Assembly (NCBI GenBank): GCA_946811695.1
Contig: OX328131.1
Location: 12,681,141 to 12,745,140, forward strand
Length of the DNA stretch: 64,000 nt
Direction: 5' to 3'
Source of the DNA: Gonocerus acuteangulatus
Taxonomy: Eukaryota; Arthropoda; Insecta; Hemiptera; Coreidae
Positions 32,442 to 43,582 of the stretch are shown here, piece by piece (the stretch's first letter is position 1; each line of letters begins with the position of its first letter). The notes below the pieces were generated by a model. The model did not search any database and had not been told where the DNA came from. It saw only the letters and a list, made by a program, of their open reading frames with translations. A program made the position numbers and the translations under genes.

Positions 32442-32845
32442 GGAGGCCCAGTGACCGTGAGTGCTCACATGATACGTGAGCATATCTTATTTTGATATGT
32501 GCGGCCCACCTCAGTTGAGTAAATTTTTACTTTCCCCTCCAACCACCAAAACTTTACTTTGGGTTGTGCGCCAAAATTTTTGTCTTGCAGACTCGGTAGG
32601 CGTTCTATTGAAAGTGAATAAATGGCACAAAATATGCCCTTTCAAACAACTTAATTTCAAATTTTAACCTACACATTTCGTGGTCTCAGTACGGCTTCTT
32701 CAGAGACACCAGAATGCGGTCTGCTCATCACCAAGGTCAAGACATAGACAGAATTTAAAATAAAGTGGCTCACGTATCATGTCGTGGATGCGATTACCTG
32801 GCTAGAAAATGGTGGTAATAGATAATCCGTCCTAAAATTCGTTTT
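32442..32845 (+). mobile_element. SINE family A split by the 285-bp repeat
   Basis: The left part is GGAGGCCCAGTGACCGTGAG. The right part, from 32768, contains TCGTGGATGCGATTACC, CTGGCTAGAAAATGGTGG and CCGTCCTAAAATT. Between them lies 32482-32767, flanked by an inverted 15-bp repeat of SINE sequence. Confidence 0.8.
32482..32767 (-). mobile_element. 285-bp repeat P1, copy 2, inserted in a SINE
   Basis: Inverse of 30446-30731. The flanks ACATGATACGTGAGC (32467-32481) and GCTCACGTATCATGT (32768-32782) are exact reverse complements, so the target has been duplicated in inverted form rather than directly. Confidence 0.85.
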
Positions 32846-32996
32846 CAATAATAAATGGACGTTCAAATTTAAATAATAATAATAACTAATTAAATGAATA
32901 GGTACTCAAATTTTATAATTAATAAAACAGCCTGGAGGTGAATAAAAGGTCCAAGGCAACAGCTATTATCGATGAAATGAGAAATGCTTAGATATT

Positions 32997-33185
32997 GTCC
33001 CTACCATTCCAAACTATCGATTATGAAAAATCTCGTTTTTCAGATTCGAGACTTGCTCTTAGGCCCCTTTAGAATAGCCTTTAATAAAGTATCGAATAAG
33101 ACCTTTTTTCAATATAATACTTCGTCAGTGGTCGTTCGCTTGTTTGCTTCGATTTTCATATTCGATAGTATGACATTGTAGGGAC
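32997..33185. mobile_element. TIR element, family M2, copy 2
   Basis: The ends GTCCCTACCATTCCAAACTA and ATAGTATGACATTGTAGGGA are inverted. GATATT at 32991-32996 and 33186-33191 is a 6-bp target duplication. The element is 189 bp and non-coding. Confidence 0.88.
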
Positions 33186-33199
33186 GATATTACAACTAA

Positions 33200-36110
33200 A
33201 ACCTTTCACTATATTGGTATAGTATTTCCTCTCTTACCTTCATGTTTCACGCCATTTTGTTGCCTCTTCCTCGTAAAATATTATTAATAAACAGGCCTTA
33301 ACTGGAGAGGCACATTCTGCCTCATTAAAAATAATCAAAAAGAAAAAAATAATCAGGAAAATATTTAATTTTACTTTTCTGAATTTACTACTTTTCAGAA
33401 TTCGATGTTTTCATTAATTATAGCATGTTTTCTAGAACAAAAATTACGGCCGTCATGTGCGCATTTATGTTTGGCATGTGGCTCTTCCAGTTCCTTTGGC
33501 ATTATGGTCTAAACATTTCCCATGTGCTGAGTCAGCCTTACAGCAAGACCGTATATCTTTCTACTTAGGAGAGCTTGTATTCTTTTTTTAATAACCTGAA
33601 GGTCTCTTTGGAAGACTATTTGCTCTTAATTCTTAATATTCTTTCTCTGGCCAATAATTTGCTGCAAGTCCTATGAACGTATTTTACGACTGACTAAGAA
33701 ATAAGCTTCAAAATTCTTTTGGGTCCGGCCAGACATGGTTCAAAAATAGAAAATGAGGTGTGCCCGTAGAAAAAAGAAAAAGAAAAAAAAAGATTCCTGT
33801 TAGAGTGGAAGATCTAGTAGAGTGAGGTGTGGTCTATTGGGTGGATGTTCGTTATCTAGTGGGTATGTGTCACCCAATTATCCCTATCTCCTGGACCCAT
33901 GGTTTATGTCATTGCCCATCCTCTTCATTAGGCAGGAATTCTAGGGGGTGCTTTTGTCTATGGACACATTCTAGTATATCGTCCAGGTAAGGTATTCGCT
34001 TAGGTATTGTACACAATTTCGTTAATAATTTGCTATCGTGTTCATGTATAGACATTCCGTTAGGTCTTCTTGTACACGTTTATGGCCATATTGTACTTTG
34101 TGGTCCAGGTATGATATTCAGTTAAGTCTTGTTTCGCAGAACCCGACCCTGACATTCTATTTTGTTCCACATCTCTTCAAAACGGTTATAGATATCGCAT
34201 TAAAGTCCGTTCTTTCGACTCCCCTCATCAAAAAACGTTTAAAAGTGAATCTAGAAAGCACTACGATTTTGCCCTGAGAATTTCAGTGTTTCGGTAGCCG
34301 GACTCTGCTGGTTAACGAACATTGTCCGATTTTTTGAACCACCGGTATTTTCTTGATCTATGGGTTTATCTAAATCTCGGATTCCGTCTTCGGGTCGAAG
34401 TCATTGATGCAGACTTTTTCCCAATTGATGGAGGGAGGAAACGCCACGTCTGGTACCTAATAGATAGGACGGATGCATATTTGAACAGAAGATAAATATT
34501 CTTCATATGTGAACCAGAATATTCAATCCAAATTACCTTAAACAGCGCACTAAACATTCTTGTGTGGGTACGCGTTAGTCTCTAAACTGTGGATACGTCG
34601 TCCAGGTAGATGTTGCTGGGAGTTCCTATTATTTCATCAGACTTTGTATGATGGAGTAAGTGGTCTTAAGGATATGTGGCTGGAAATAATATCTTGTTTA
34701 TTTGATTGTTTCAAGATTCGAATCCTGTTTCATTTCAAAGTGTCATGTAAATATATAGTGGCTATATTTGGGTCTGGTGATTGTAGACCGTTCTCATTTC
34801 GGTGGCTTATTCCTGTTAAATCTTCAAAATAATCCTCTTCAATTATCCTATTTTAACTAATTTCTCGCCTATCCGGCTTGTGGCGAATTTCATATTTACC
34901 TCCAGAATAAAGGTGTAGAGTACCTGGTATTTTGGCGCCAAAAATCATTATCTTACAATTTCATGTTGCAAGATTATTATGGCCATTATTTTTATGTGCT
35001 TCGTGAGAAGGCCCTGATTGGCTGCGGTTTTCAGTGCACTCTTGTCGAACCGTTGCTCTGGGTGGTGGTTGCCAATTGGACTGCTTTAAGGAGACTACCT
35101 CATTCGTATTTTCTTTATATCTTCACCTCCTTTCAAAAGGTTCTAAGTGGTTGTTTTCTACCTAACATATTCTCTTTCTAAGGCGAGGTCTTTTATAAGT
35201 TGTGTATATCGTTCTTTATTTAACTAACTTGAAAATGTGTTTGTCCTTAATTTAGTTACTCCAAGTCGTAATTACTAATAATACGGGTTTTCAACGGAAT
35301 GAACTGAGAATTTCGGCCTCAAGTTTTGGGCTGAATAGATCTAGCACTTACACGATAAGTTAATAAACCTCAAGGCAGGGACTGCACAGTCCAGTTATAG
35401 TAGACCTATTGTATGTGAAGCAAATATCCTCTTGTCCACACACATCAGGCCTGACCTGCACAGTTGATCTAATGGGTTTATCATTCTTCTTCGATGGAAT
35501 GTACAGTCTCATCCAAGAAGAGTACAACTCTGGGCTCAAGGATGTCTCATACACGGCAAGGAATATCTCAAGATTTGGACTGCGCAGTCTAAATCTTGAG
35601 ATATTACTTACTGTGCCACCAAAAGGACTGATAAGTTAGGATTTGCGTAAGATATTCGAAACAACATATTTCATAAAGAATCTATCTGAACGTATCGTCT
35701 TGCCCTTTGGCAGCCTAAGTCAGCAATAAATATCAGGAAATAAAGAGATACCAAAACAAGAACACATCGCATTTACGTCAAGGTCATTTAGCCGGTACTT
35801 GTTGTGGTCTCGTATTGCATTATCAAACTGCACATGGTAAGCTGTTGGAGAGATGGGAAACAATGGTAAGGGCTCGGATGAAGAACAGCTACAGATTTAA
35901 GGACGAATGTATATGAACGTCTGGTTCTTAGGCAGCTTTCCTTTGCAATAAATGAAAGAAAATGGTGATAGACCAAAACAAGAACACTTGTTGACCACCA
36001 TCAACCGGGCAGATCAATTTCAAGTTCTACATAAAACATTCAGGCATCGATTTCAATAAGACCTCTTTGATCGGTGTTTCGAGTTTTGAAAGGATTTGTT
36101 TCGGTCTATT
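33200..36110. other. Mostly unassigned; decayed R1 fragment and one palindrome
   Basis: 34180-34400 shows R1-like pieces (AAAACGGTTATAGATATCGC, then TCTGCTGGTTAACGAAC). A 44-bp palindrome is at 35562-35605. No gene is recognised in the remainder. Confidence 0.4.
35562..35605. repeat. 44-bp near-perfect palindrome
   Basis: AATATCTCAAGATTTGGACT is followed directly by its inverse, centred on TGC|GCA at 35583/35584. Only one symmetric position mismatches. A related small palindrome, GGACTGCACAGTCC, lies about 180 bp upstream (near 35386). Confidence 0.9.
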
Positions 36111-36118
36111 ATTATTAA

Positions 36119-36292
36119 GCAGTCTCGCCGTGGTCTAGTGGCTAACGCGGGAGACGTGGGTTCGAGTCCCACCGGTGGCAGAAATGTTTCTCTTCTCAGA
36201 GCACGTTGAGAAGCTTCCTTGTCACACCGTGGATGCTGGCGCTAATGGCCCAGTTGTCGTAGCTGTCAGTTATGGATCTACGCCATAAGAGC
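36119..36292 (+). mobile_element. tRNA-derived SINE, family B
   Basis: The head has CTCGCCGTGGTCTAGTGGC (box A) and GTGGGTTCGAGTCCCACC (box B), with a shortened anticodon arm between them. The tail has CCGTGGATGCTGGCGCTAAT, GGCCC and ATCTACGCCATA, as in the 16322 copy. AGCAGT occurs at both ends, so a short target duplication is possible. Confidence 0.85.
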
Positions 36293-36299
36293 AGTTCCT

Positions 36300-37280
36300 C
36301 CAGGACCAGACTGATGACAGAAACAGCAATAAACAATTTATGACAAATGTGAGCTTTTGTATGTTGTGAAATCCCTAATTTTACCGCGTGGTCTTGATTC
36401 GAAAAGTTAGCCAGCTGTTTCGAATAGAATATTTCCCGTATATTTCGGTAAACTAATGTTATAAAATTTCTGCTTGGGAGATTGTTTTGCCTAATGACAC
36501 GACGGACTCAAACTAAACGCTGCCTCCCGTAGACCGTGGTATTGTAATGGTTGATAATAAGCAGCCATCACAGCCGTCGGCTATACACACCCTCTATTCA
36601 GAGGATCAATTCGGTGAGGAACACACGCAACCAGCTCTACGCCAACCATCTGCGGTAGGATCAGATTGGCAGGTAGGGAGGGATTCTTGCAAAGAAGAAC
36701 CTTCTAAAAGTCACAGGGAATATTTCTTTATTGCCATGTTATTAATTTAGAATAGGGTCATTCCATATCAAATCAACATACGTTTAAGACCTCTCTTTAG
36801 ATTATGATGAAATTTAGTACATGGGTTACCTTCATAACGAAGGTCTAAGAAGACCCCCAAATTTCAGCTTGCCTCAAACGGCTTCCAAAATACGGTCATG
36901 TAAAGTTTTCAAAATGCGGTCAAAATCTCGCTGTAGCAAAACATTTAAATGACCATAACTCCTCTCCTGTTTACGTTTAAAACATGGAAAAGGTGTCACT
37001 ATTTATCTCTTCATATGCCCATTCAAATGATTTGCAACACATGATAGGTTATGAGAACATAGTTTTTTTTGAAAATCAAAAATAAAATTTTGACTTTAAA
37101 TATTTTTAAAAACACATTTTCGATTTTTTTTTTTTTTTCAAGAAATCATATACAGTAGGTCATATCTTTACTTATTTGTATAGAAAGTTTGGTTATGGGA
37201 TTGCTGGACTAGATAATTTAAAACCGATGGCGGCTTTGGGCTAATTTTACGTATTTTTGTATATAAAATCTTTTTAATAC
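36300..37280. other. Unassigned sequence
   Basis: AGGGTCATTCCATATCAAAT at about 36754 looks like a transposon terminus, but no matching inverse end was found. The rest is AT-rich. Confidence 0.35.
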
Positions 37281-37285
37281 TTATT

Positions 37286-37571
37286 TGTAAAATTTAATCC
37301 AAACATTAGCATTGCATATATTTTAAACACATTTCAATTTCTTCATCTTAATTACAAAGCTTATTTAAAAAAAAAAGGTATACATTAATAGTTTGTTGTA
37401 ATTAGTTCAATTTAGAATATTTGTCTAAAATTAATTATTTATAAGGAATTATTCATGTATACTATTATTTTTTTTATTTATTTTTTTTTTAAATGAGTGT
37501 GTAATTAAGATAATGAAATTGAAATGTGTATATAATGTATGCTATGGTAAAGTTTGGATTAAATTTTTACA
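37286..37571. mobile_element. Fold-back MITE with arms of about 110 bp
   Basis: TGTAAAATTTAATCCAAAC at the left is matched in inverse by GTTTGGATTAAATTTTTACA at the right. Similarity continues inward through ACACATTTCAATTTC and CTTAATTACA on both arms, leaving a centre of about 60 bp. It is non-coding. Confidence 0.85.
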
Positions 37572-37888
37572 ATTATGTATTTAAAAGCTTCAAGCTGACA
37601 ACTGCGATCATCTTTGTGTACTTACAGAGTGGAGCGTAGATACAGCAAAGGCCATTGCGAATCAGCTGCGAAATCAAACTGTCCTGAAATCGTTGCTATG
37701 CCCTCTGCTTTGCCAGCTGGTCCATTCTGTTTACTTCCTATAACTTCACGTTTTAGTGCGGTTCCTCCCTCCCCCATAGGGAGGAACCCCGCTTATAAGG
37801 TTGGTAGAATGAAACAATCCGGAAGTGCCGACTAGAAAATTTCACGTTTCAGAACCCCTAGAGACCGAAAATAACGGTGGTTCAAATT

Positions 37889-37889
<1 letters not shown>

Positions 37890-37946
<57 letters not shown>

Positions 37947-37987
37947 TAGATATATGCATATATTTATTTATATATATATATATTTGT
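37890..37987. repeat. (TA)n microsatellite inside R1
   Basis: About 55 bp of TA followed by interrupted TATA/TTTA sequence. Confidence 0.95.
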
Positions 37988-38345
37988 CTGTTCGCGGATT
38001 TCTGGCCTCCCTAATGGTCCGATTTTGATAACATTTGGTACAAAAATCTGTCGTCCAATTTGAAAGGTCAAGTTCATTAACCAGCAAAATCCGCCCACTG
38101 GAAGATGGCGTTTGGGACGAAATTCGCGCAAAAAAAATCGTAACGCTTATGTTTTTGAGTTCATAAGCTTGTAAGTACTCTTTTTATAGGCTTCTTGGGC
38201 TAGGAAAACGAATGAAACCATTTTCAAGGCGATAGCTTTAACCGTTTTCGAGAAAACTGAAAAAATAATTTTTGAATGCCGTTTTTGGTTTGGGTACTTA
38301 GAATCATGGGATTCAGTTGAAACATTTACTGCATGTTCTACTTTC

Positions 38346-38710
38346 ATTAAAACTAATATTTTGAAATTTTAGTTGCGTTTGGAGTTAAGGAAGGGTTAGA
38401 ATAAAATATTTTATTAACAGACATAAAAAAGTTTTGGTAATATTGTATACTTTCCTTAATATCTCGAAAAAGGTTTATAATCTTGGGAAACGGAAGAATA
38501 CCATTAGAAAGCTGATGTTTGAATTTCATCAACACTAATATGTTAAAATTTTGGTTACGTTTGGAGTTAAGGAAGGATTAGAATAAAATATTTTATTAAC
38601 AGGCATGAAATGTTTTGGGAACTTCGTATACATTCCCTAATATCTCGAAGACGGTTAGGAATATTGGTAAACGGAGGGTTACCATGTGAAAGCTTACTAA
38701 ATGTTCTACA
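38346..38710 (+). repeat. Tandem repeat, about 182-bp unit, two copies
   Basis: AACTAATATTTTGAAATTTT at 38351 and AACACTAATATGTTAAAATT at 38531 start two units. Both continue with GGAGTTAAGGAAGG, AATAAAATATTTTATTAACA and AATATCTCGAA. Looser copies carrying AATAAAACAGGATACGT follow at about 39065 and 39265. Confidence 0.8.
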
Positions 38711-40527
38711 AAAAAGATTCTGAAACAATTTTTGGTTAGGCTATGTCAATCGGAGAAATAAGTGCTTAAACTTTGAAGTAATTGATTTCGTTTATTCGAA
38801 CGGTTCTTTTTGTTTGTTTTTATTCCTTGTTCTTTTTTCATTGGTTATAGTTAGATAGTGTATTTGACAATAAAACAGATTAATTAAAATAAGAAAAGCA
38901 ATTCATTGTTAAAAATATATCAGGGTGTACCGTATGAAATGTCAGTTTTGGATTTGTCGATTTCCTTCAAATGTCTTGAAACTGTCGAGGCTCCTACTCC
39001 GAGTTCTTTGGCATATATATTCCCTAGTTTTTTTAATTGCTTATAGTAGTCAAATGTATGTGTCAATAAAACAGGATACGTATAATTAGAATCAATATTT
39101 TGTTAGAATTCGAAGATGCCGTATGAATATCTAGATTACAGTACTGATGTTGATTTCGTTCTTTAGAATTATTCTTGGTATTCCCTATTTTCATCTGTTA
39201 CCCATAGTTTTTTATTGTTAGTAGATTTTTCTTATTGATTATATAATATAAATCTATTTGGCTATATAACAGGATACGTAAAATTAGTGACAATATTTCG
39301 GAGATTTCTGAGCGAAATACTTTTAAGATTTTCTACCACCACGAACGGCTTTTTTCCTCTATTTTTATCCACTAGATAGGCTTTATTTTGCATATTATTC
39401 TATATAAGTTTTATTCAGCAGGGGATTCTGATGAAATGTCGTGTTTTTGCTGTGGATTTTAATTACGATGTGTCTAAGATTGGGTATCTTTAGCGAATCT
39501 ACATAGTTAAGAACCGACGACGGAGGATTACTTCTTGCTATGATTTAGTCTACATATGTATATTAAGTCCTAAATCCAAAAAGTAAACTTCACAACGGTT
39601 AGATACTATGAGCGAATATGGCGGTTCAATGGCCGTAGAAACAAGGGGGCCGCAGGAAATTTCCTGCTAAGAGTTAATCCTCAAGAGCTGTAAATATACC
39701 CCAGGTATCTGCCGATACAAATACAAAGCCTAGGCGGAGAGCACCCCAAAAACACAGATCCAAACATAGGTTATATACTAAATATTCATAAAGACTACTT
39801 AGTTGTAAACCGATTCACCAATTAGCAATCAATAGTTTTCAACAAAGAATATATACTAAATATTGATAAAAAGTATTTAATTAGAAAAAAAAACAATATT
39901 CCACAAGACTTGTTTTTGGTCCATTTGTGTCTACTCCATAGACTTAATTAGGTATATTATTCTATTGTAGTTGGGCAACTAAACTTTGTTTTATTTTGCT
40001 AAATAAAGTTTTTTTTCTTGACTGGTTATTCGTCAAGACTTTTATTTGTCCTTGTGTATTTACTAGATAGGCTTTATTCGGCATATTATTCTATATAGGC
40101 TATATTAGGCAGGGTATTCTACTCAATCTTGTGTACTTCTTCTTTATCCACGCTTCCCCCCCCCCCCCTCATATATGCTCATGCTTTTGTATCCTCTAGA
40201 AAAAGGCTTTATTAGGCATATTTTGTATTGATTTATAGAGCTTTGCTTTAGAATTAGAGCCGGATTGTGTAATTTCCGCTTCTGTGTAAAAGTTAGTTAC
40301 TGTCGGTGTCCCTGACGCCTTAATATCACTTTTATTCGAGATGTTCGAGAGGATTTTGACAATTTTCACGAGATATATAAAAAAAATAAGTTTATTTCTT
40401 TTCTAAGCTTATCAAATGGCACTAGGGACATGAACGGAACCGCGCTAAGATGCTGCAGTTCCTGCGAGTCAGACTTTTTTATTTCTTCCCCTATGCTCTT
40501 CGTTCCAATGTTCAAGTACCCCTATGT

Positions 40528-41778
40528 CTAGTTTACACGAGCTTAGTACTCGTCACCTAAGATAACTGGTTCTTTTTTAGGGACATGTATTAATAACCGC
40601 CGCAAGAACAGGTGAGTAGGATGGGATTGTATTTTCTAAGCGACAAGTAAGCTCTCCGACCACAATTAAGGAGCCTGGTATCAAAGTTGGACAACTCCAC
40701 TTTTGCTTTTTTTACAGGATAGGTAAAAAATCATTACTACTATATGGTGGTCAATATCATGGTGATTTTTTTATGTCATTCTTATAGACCCCAACAACAT
40801 TTTTACAAACGCATTACAAAATTATATAAGCATTACGGCCGTAATTTCACTATAAACAGTGGAGTTGTCCATGTTTTAAATCAAGTCATGGAGTTGTCTG
40901 TTTTTGAAGCCAAAGGAAACCAATTTTAAAATTGAATCTGTACTCTTTTGAAACCAAACAGTTATGAACTCGTTATCAATAAATTTATATTTTCTTCGTC
41001 TACGCTCTAATGCATGAGGGTTCTTTAAAATAATGTAATTATATCTAATGTATTAAAACAAAATCATATAAAAGGGGGGTAACAGCTATTTATTGCGGGT
41101 AACAGCTATTTAATATAAAGTAGGTATAGTATGGGTAGTTATTAACACTATTTATTAACCGAGTAACAGGTAGTTATTAATAAGAATCAAACGCTACCTG
41201 CCCTCATTACAAGTTACTATAAACATTCAGCCATGATGGATTTGCAGTGAATGTTGGGAGCAGATTGCATGAATGCAAGCTCCTCATTGGCTACTCAAGG
41301 AGTTGTCATTTTTTGAAACAAAACTGTGTTGGAAATGTCCATATTCTGATTCTGGACTGATCGAATACATGCTATTTTACCTAATTTCTGTCCGTTTTTA
41401 ATTCAAGACAGTTGTAAAACGAAATGCAGCATAAAAAGCCACTTCAGAATCGACCAAAATCTCAAAACTGAAAAAAAAAAATGGAGTTGTCAAACTTTGA
41501 TACCAAGCTCCTCAAATATACTAAGCAGTTGTCACTTGCACGTCGCGTTATCAGCCCAACGAGTGTTTAGTGGTAAGTGAGTTACTGCGCCGGCCGTACT
41601 GAACACACTTCTTAACTACGTGCAAACGAGTACTTGCCACTTATCACAATGCCAATTTAACGAGATTAACAAGGACGGACAGACTTAGTGACTTGTCCAC
41701 CAATGTGTAACCAACTACTTGCCACTTGTCACATAGCCAATTTAATGTGAGCGAAAAGTACCAAGCTCGTGTAATCTA
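40528..41778. mobile_element. TIR element M4 (outer)
   Basis: The left end CTAGTTTACACGAGCTTAGT and the right end inverse (ACCAAGCTCGTGTAATCTAG) match at 19 of about 21 positions. Inside lie repeats of CACTTGTCAC/ACTTGCCACTT near the right end. The central 40669-41513 is a separate nested element. It is non-coding. Confidence 0.65.
40669..41513. mobile_element. TIR element M5, nested in M4, with GGAGTTGTC iterations
   Basis: The left end AGGAGCCTGGTATCAAAGTT and the right end inverse (AACTTTGATACC then AAGCTCCT) form a TIR of about 30 bp ending in GACAACTCCA/TGGAGTTGTC. GGAGTTGTC recurs at about 40860, 40890, 41300 and 41483, and as its inverse near 40695. Iterated subterminal motifs of this kind are typical transposase-binding arrays. 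It is non-coding. Confidence 0.75.
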
Positions 41779-41789
41779 GGGCATTATGC

Positions 41790-43575
41790 AGTGGTCAAGC
41801 TACTAGTATCAAATTGCATAAAAAAATTGAATTTTAGACTGTAATATTTCTGTAAATAATATAAAGAAAAATATGTCATCACATCCTTACGAACTATTGG
41901 ACAATTGGAGATATTAACAGTGACATATAAATAGCTTATCAATTCTCAATGTGTCGGAACAACTTCTCAGATATTGCTTCCTTCTTATAATTGTTGATTT
42001 CCAAGAGTTTATCACGATAAACAGAACCTTATCAGCTTGGGAGTGCTTCGGGTTTACTTATGATAATGCAAGAAAAAACGATATCAATGTGATATTGGAA
42101 TTAAAATAGGAATTTATAACACAATTTGTGAAACGATTTGGTAACTTTTTATCATCTAAAGCAATTTACCTTGTTCTAATTTCAATTTTATTATCTTCTT
42201 ATCCTGCTGATTTACTATTTCAAATTTATTTAGTTACAAAAATAGACTTTTGTGAGGAGCATTTATTAAAGAACCATGTCCCCCCCCAGACAAAAATGTG
42301 TTTGCACATTTGCCGAAGAAAATAGTAGTTTTGATTGTTCCTAACTAATTATGTTTAAATTTAAAGCAGGCCATTCACGTTCCGAATTACAGTAGGACTT
42401 AGTAGTACTACTAGTTTGATAGTCGACTCCACTCACGCTCCGACTTGCTATTCAACTAGCGATCCAACTTTAGTCTTAGTCTGTTATCACGAATCTATAC
42501 GTCGCTCACGAGCGAAAAAATGTGCAGACCGAAGATACCCGAAGGTCAAGCATTGAAAGAACAAAGTTGGACGACTTTGATCAGACTTCCACAATCACGC
42601 CCCCACTCCGTTGCCAGTCGGACCTTCGAGAAGTTCCGACTCCTCCAACTAGCCTTCCAACAAGCCCGTTCACGATCCAACTTCGGATGTTGGACCACAA
42701 GTCGTACAGCAAATCGGAATATGAAATTTTATCGTCCACTTATCAAAATCAGTCCACCAAGAGGCCACAAGGACCAAGAGGGGGAGATAATACACCTCAC
42801 TAGGGAGATAATGTGGTTGTTACTATGCTCTGGCCGCCTGTTTTTCGCCTTTGAATGCAACCATTACACAGGTCCACAAAAAAAAAATGGTTTGTGCGGG
42901 GTATCGGACACATTTTTTCTGGCGTATTTTTTACCGCTGAACACGAATCTGAAGTCATAATTGGGGGTTAATCAGCAAAAAACGGAGAGAAATTTAAAAA
43001 AAAAATCGATAAAAATAGATAAGATTTAATGGTTTTTTAACTATGTAATAATCACTTTGCAGTTTCTGCTTGTTTCTGCAGGAACTGTCCACTCCAGTGT
43101 TTCCCAAATATTATTTGTTTGTTGATTATTGCATTTTATTTATATTTTTTATAGGAGATATTTTGTCTTCGATAAAAAATAAAACATCAGGACATTGAAT
43201 CGGTACATTTACCGGCAAAATCCTGCTACCACGGAGTGTTTTGGCTACGATGGCAACTGCCCTTCAACGGGATGTGTAGAATGATTCGCTAGTCAACATT
43301 TCGTGGTATCGAAGCCAGCGAAGGCGCGCTGTTTTGCAGGGAAGCGCTAGAATATGAGAATGATGCCGTAGTGTATCCGACGACGAGTTGACATTGTCCT
43401 CGTCAAAGTCGGAAAGCCCTCATACTTAGGCCTGGGGAGGTATGAGGGTTATCACCCCTAGGGCGGCTGACTCACCTGCGATCAGTAATGCAGAAATCCA
43501 TTACACAGGTCATTTGAGGAGAAAAGAGTCAGGAAACGACAGAAACAATAATAATGTCATCATCATACAAATAAA
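41790..43575. other. Mostly unassigned; SINE C fragment
   Basis: 42798-42838 is a minus-strand fragment of SINE family C (CACTAGGGAGATAATGTGG). 42370-42700 is GC-richer, with motifs such as CACGTTCCGA, CACGCTCCGA and CACGATCCAA that may be subterminal repeats of an unknown element. Long open frames there have no recognisable domain. Confidence 0.35.
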
Positions 43576-43582
43576 ACAATAA

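Larger units (their letters stand above)
37750..40490 (-). repeat. R1 repeat, longest copy, possibly full length
   Basis: Starts with GTTTTAGTGCGGTTCCTCCC (terminal hairpin), then CTAGTCGG-type sequence in inverse orientation, a (TA)n tract (about 37890-37987), the GAAATTCGCG block, and long degenerate tandem repeats to about 40430. It then closes with GGAACCGCGCTAAGATG and TTCCTGCGAGTC. TTAGYGCGGTTCC occurs inverted at both ends. No coding sequence was found. The class is unknown. Confidence 0.5.

Noticed and set aside
36754..37080. Complete transposon starting at AGGGTCATTCCATATCAAAT
   Set aside because: The sequence looks like a terminus, but no inverse partner or second copy was found in the window.
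42520..42960. Protein-coding gene from two overlapping long frames
   Set aside because: Composition is biased and no motif is recognised. The region also contains a SINE fragment (42798-42838) and repeated CACG-TCC motifs, so the frames are likely accidental.
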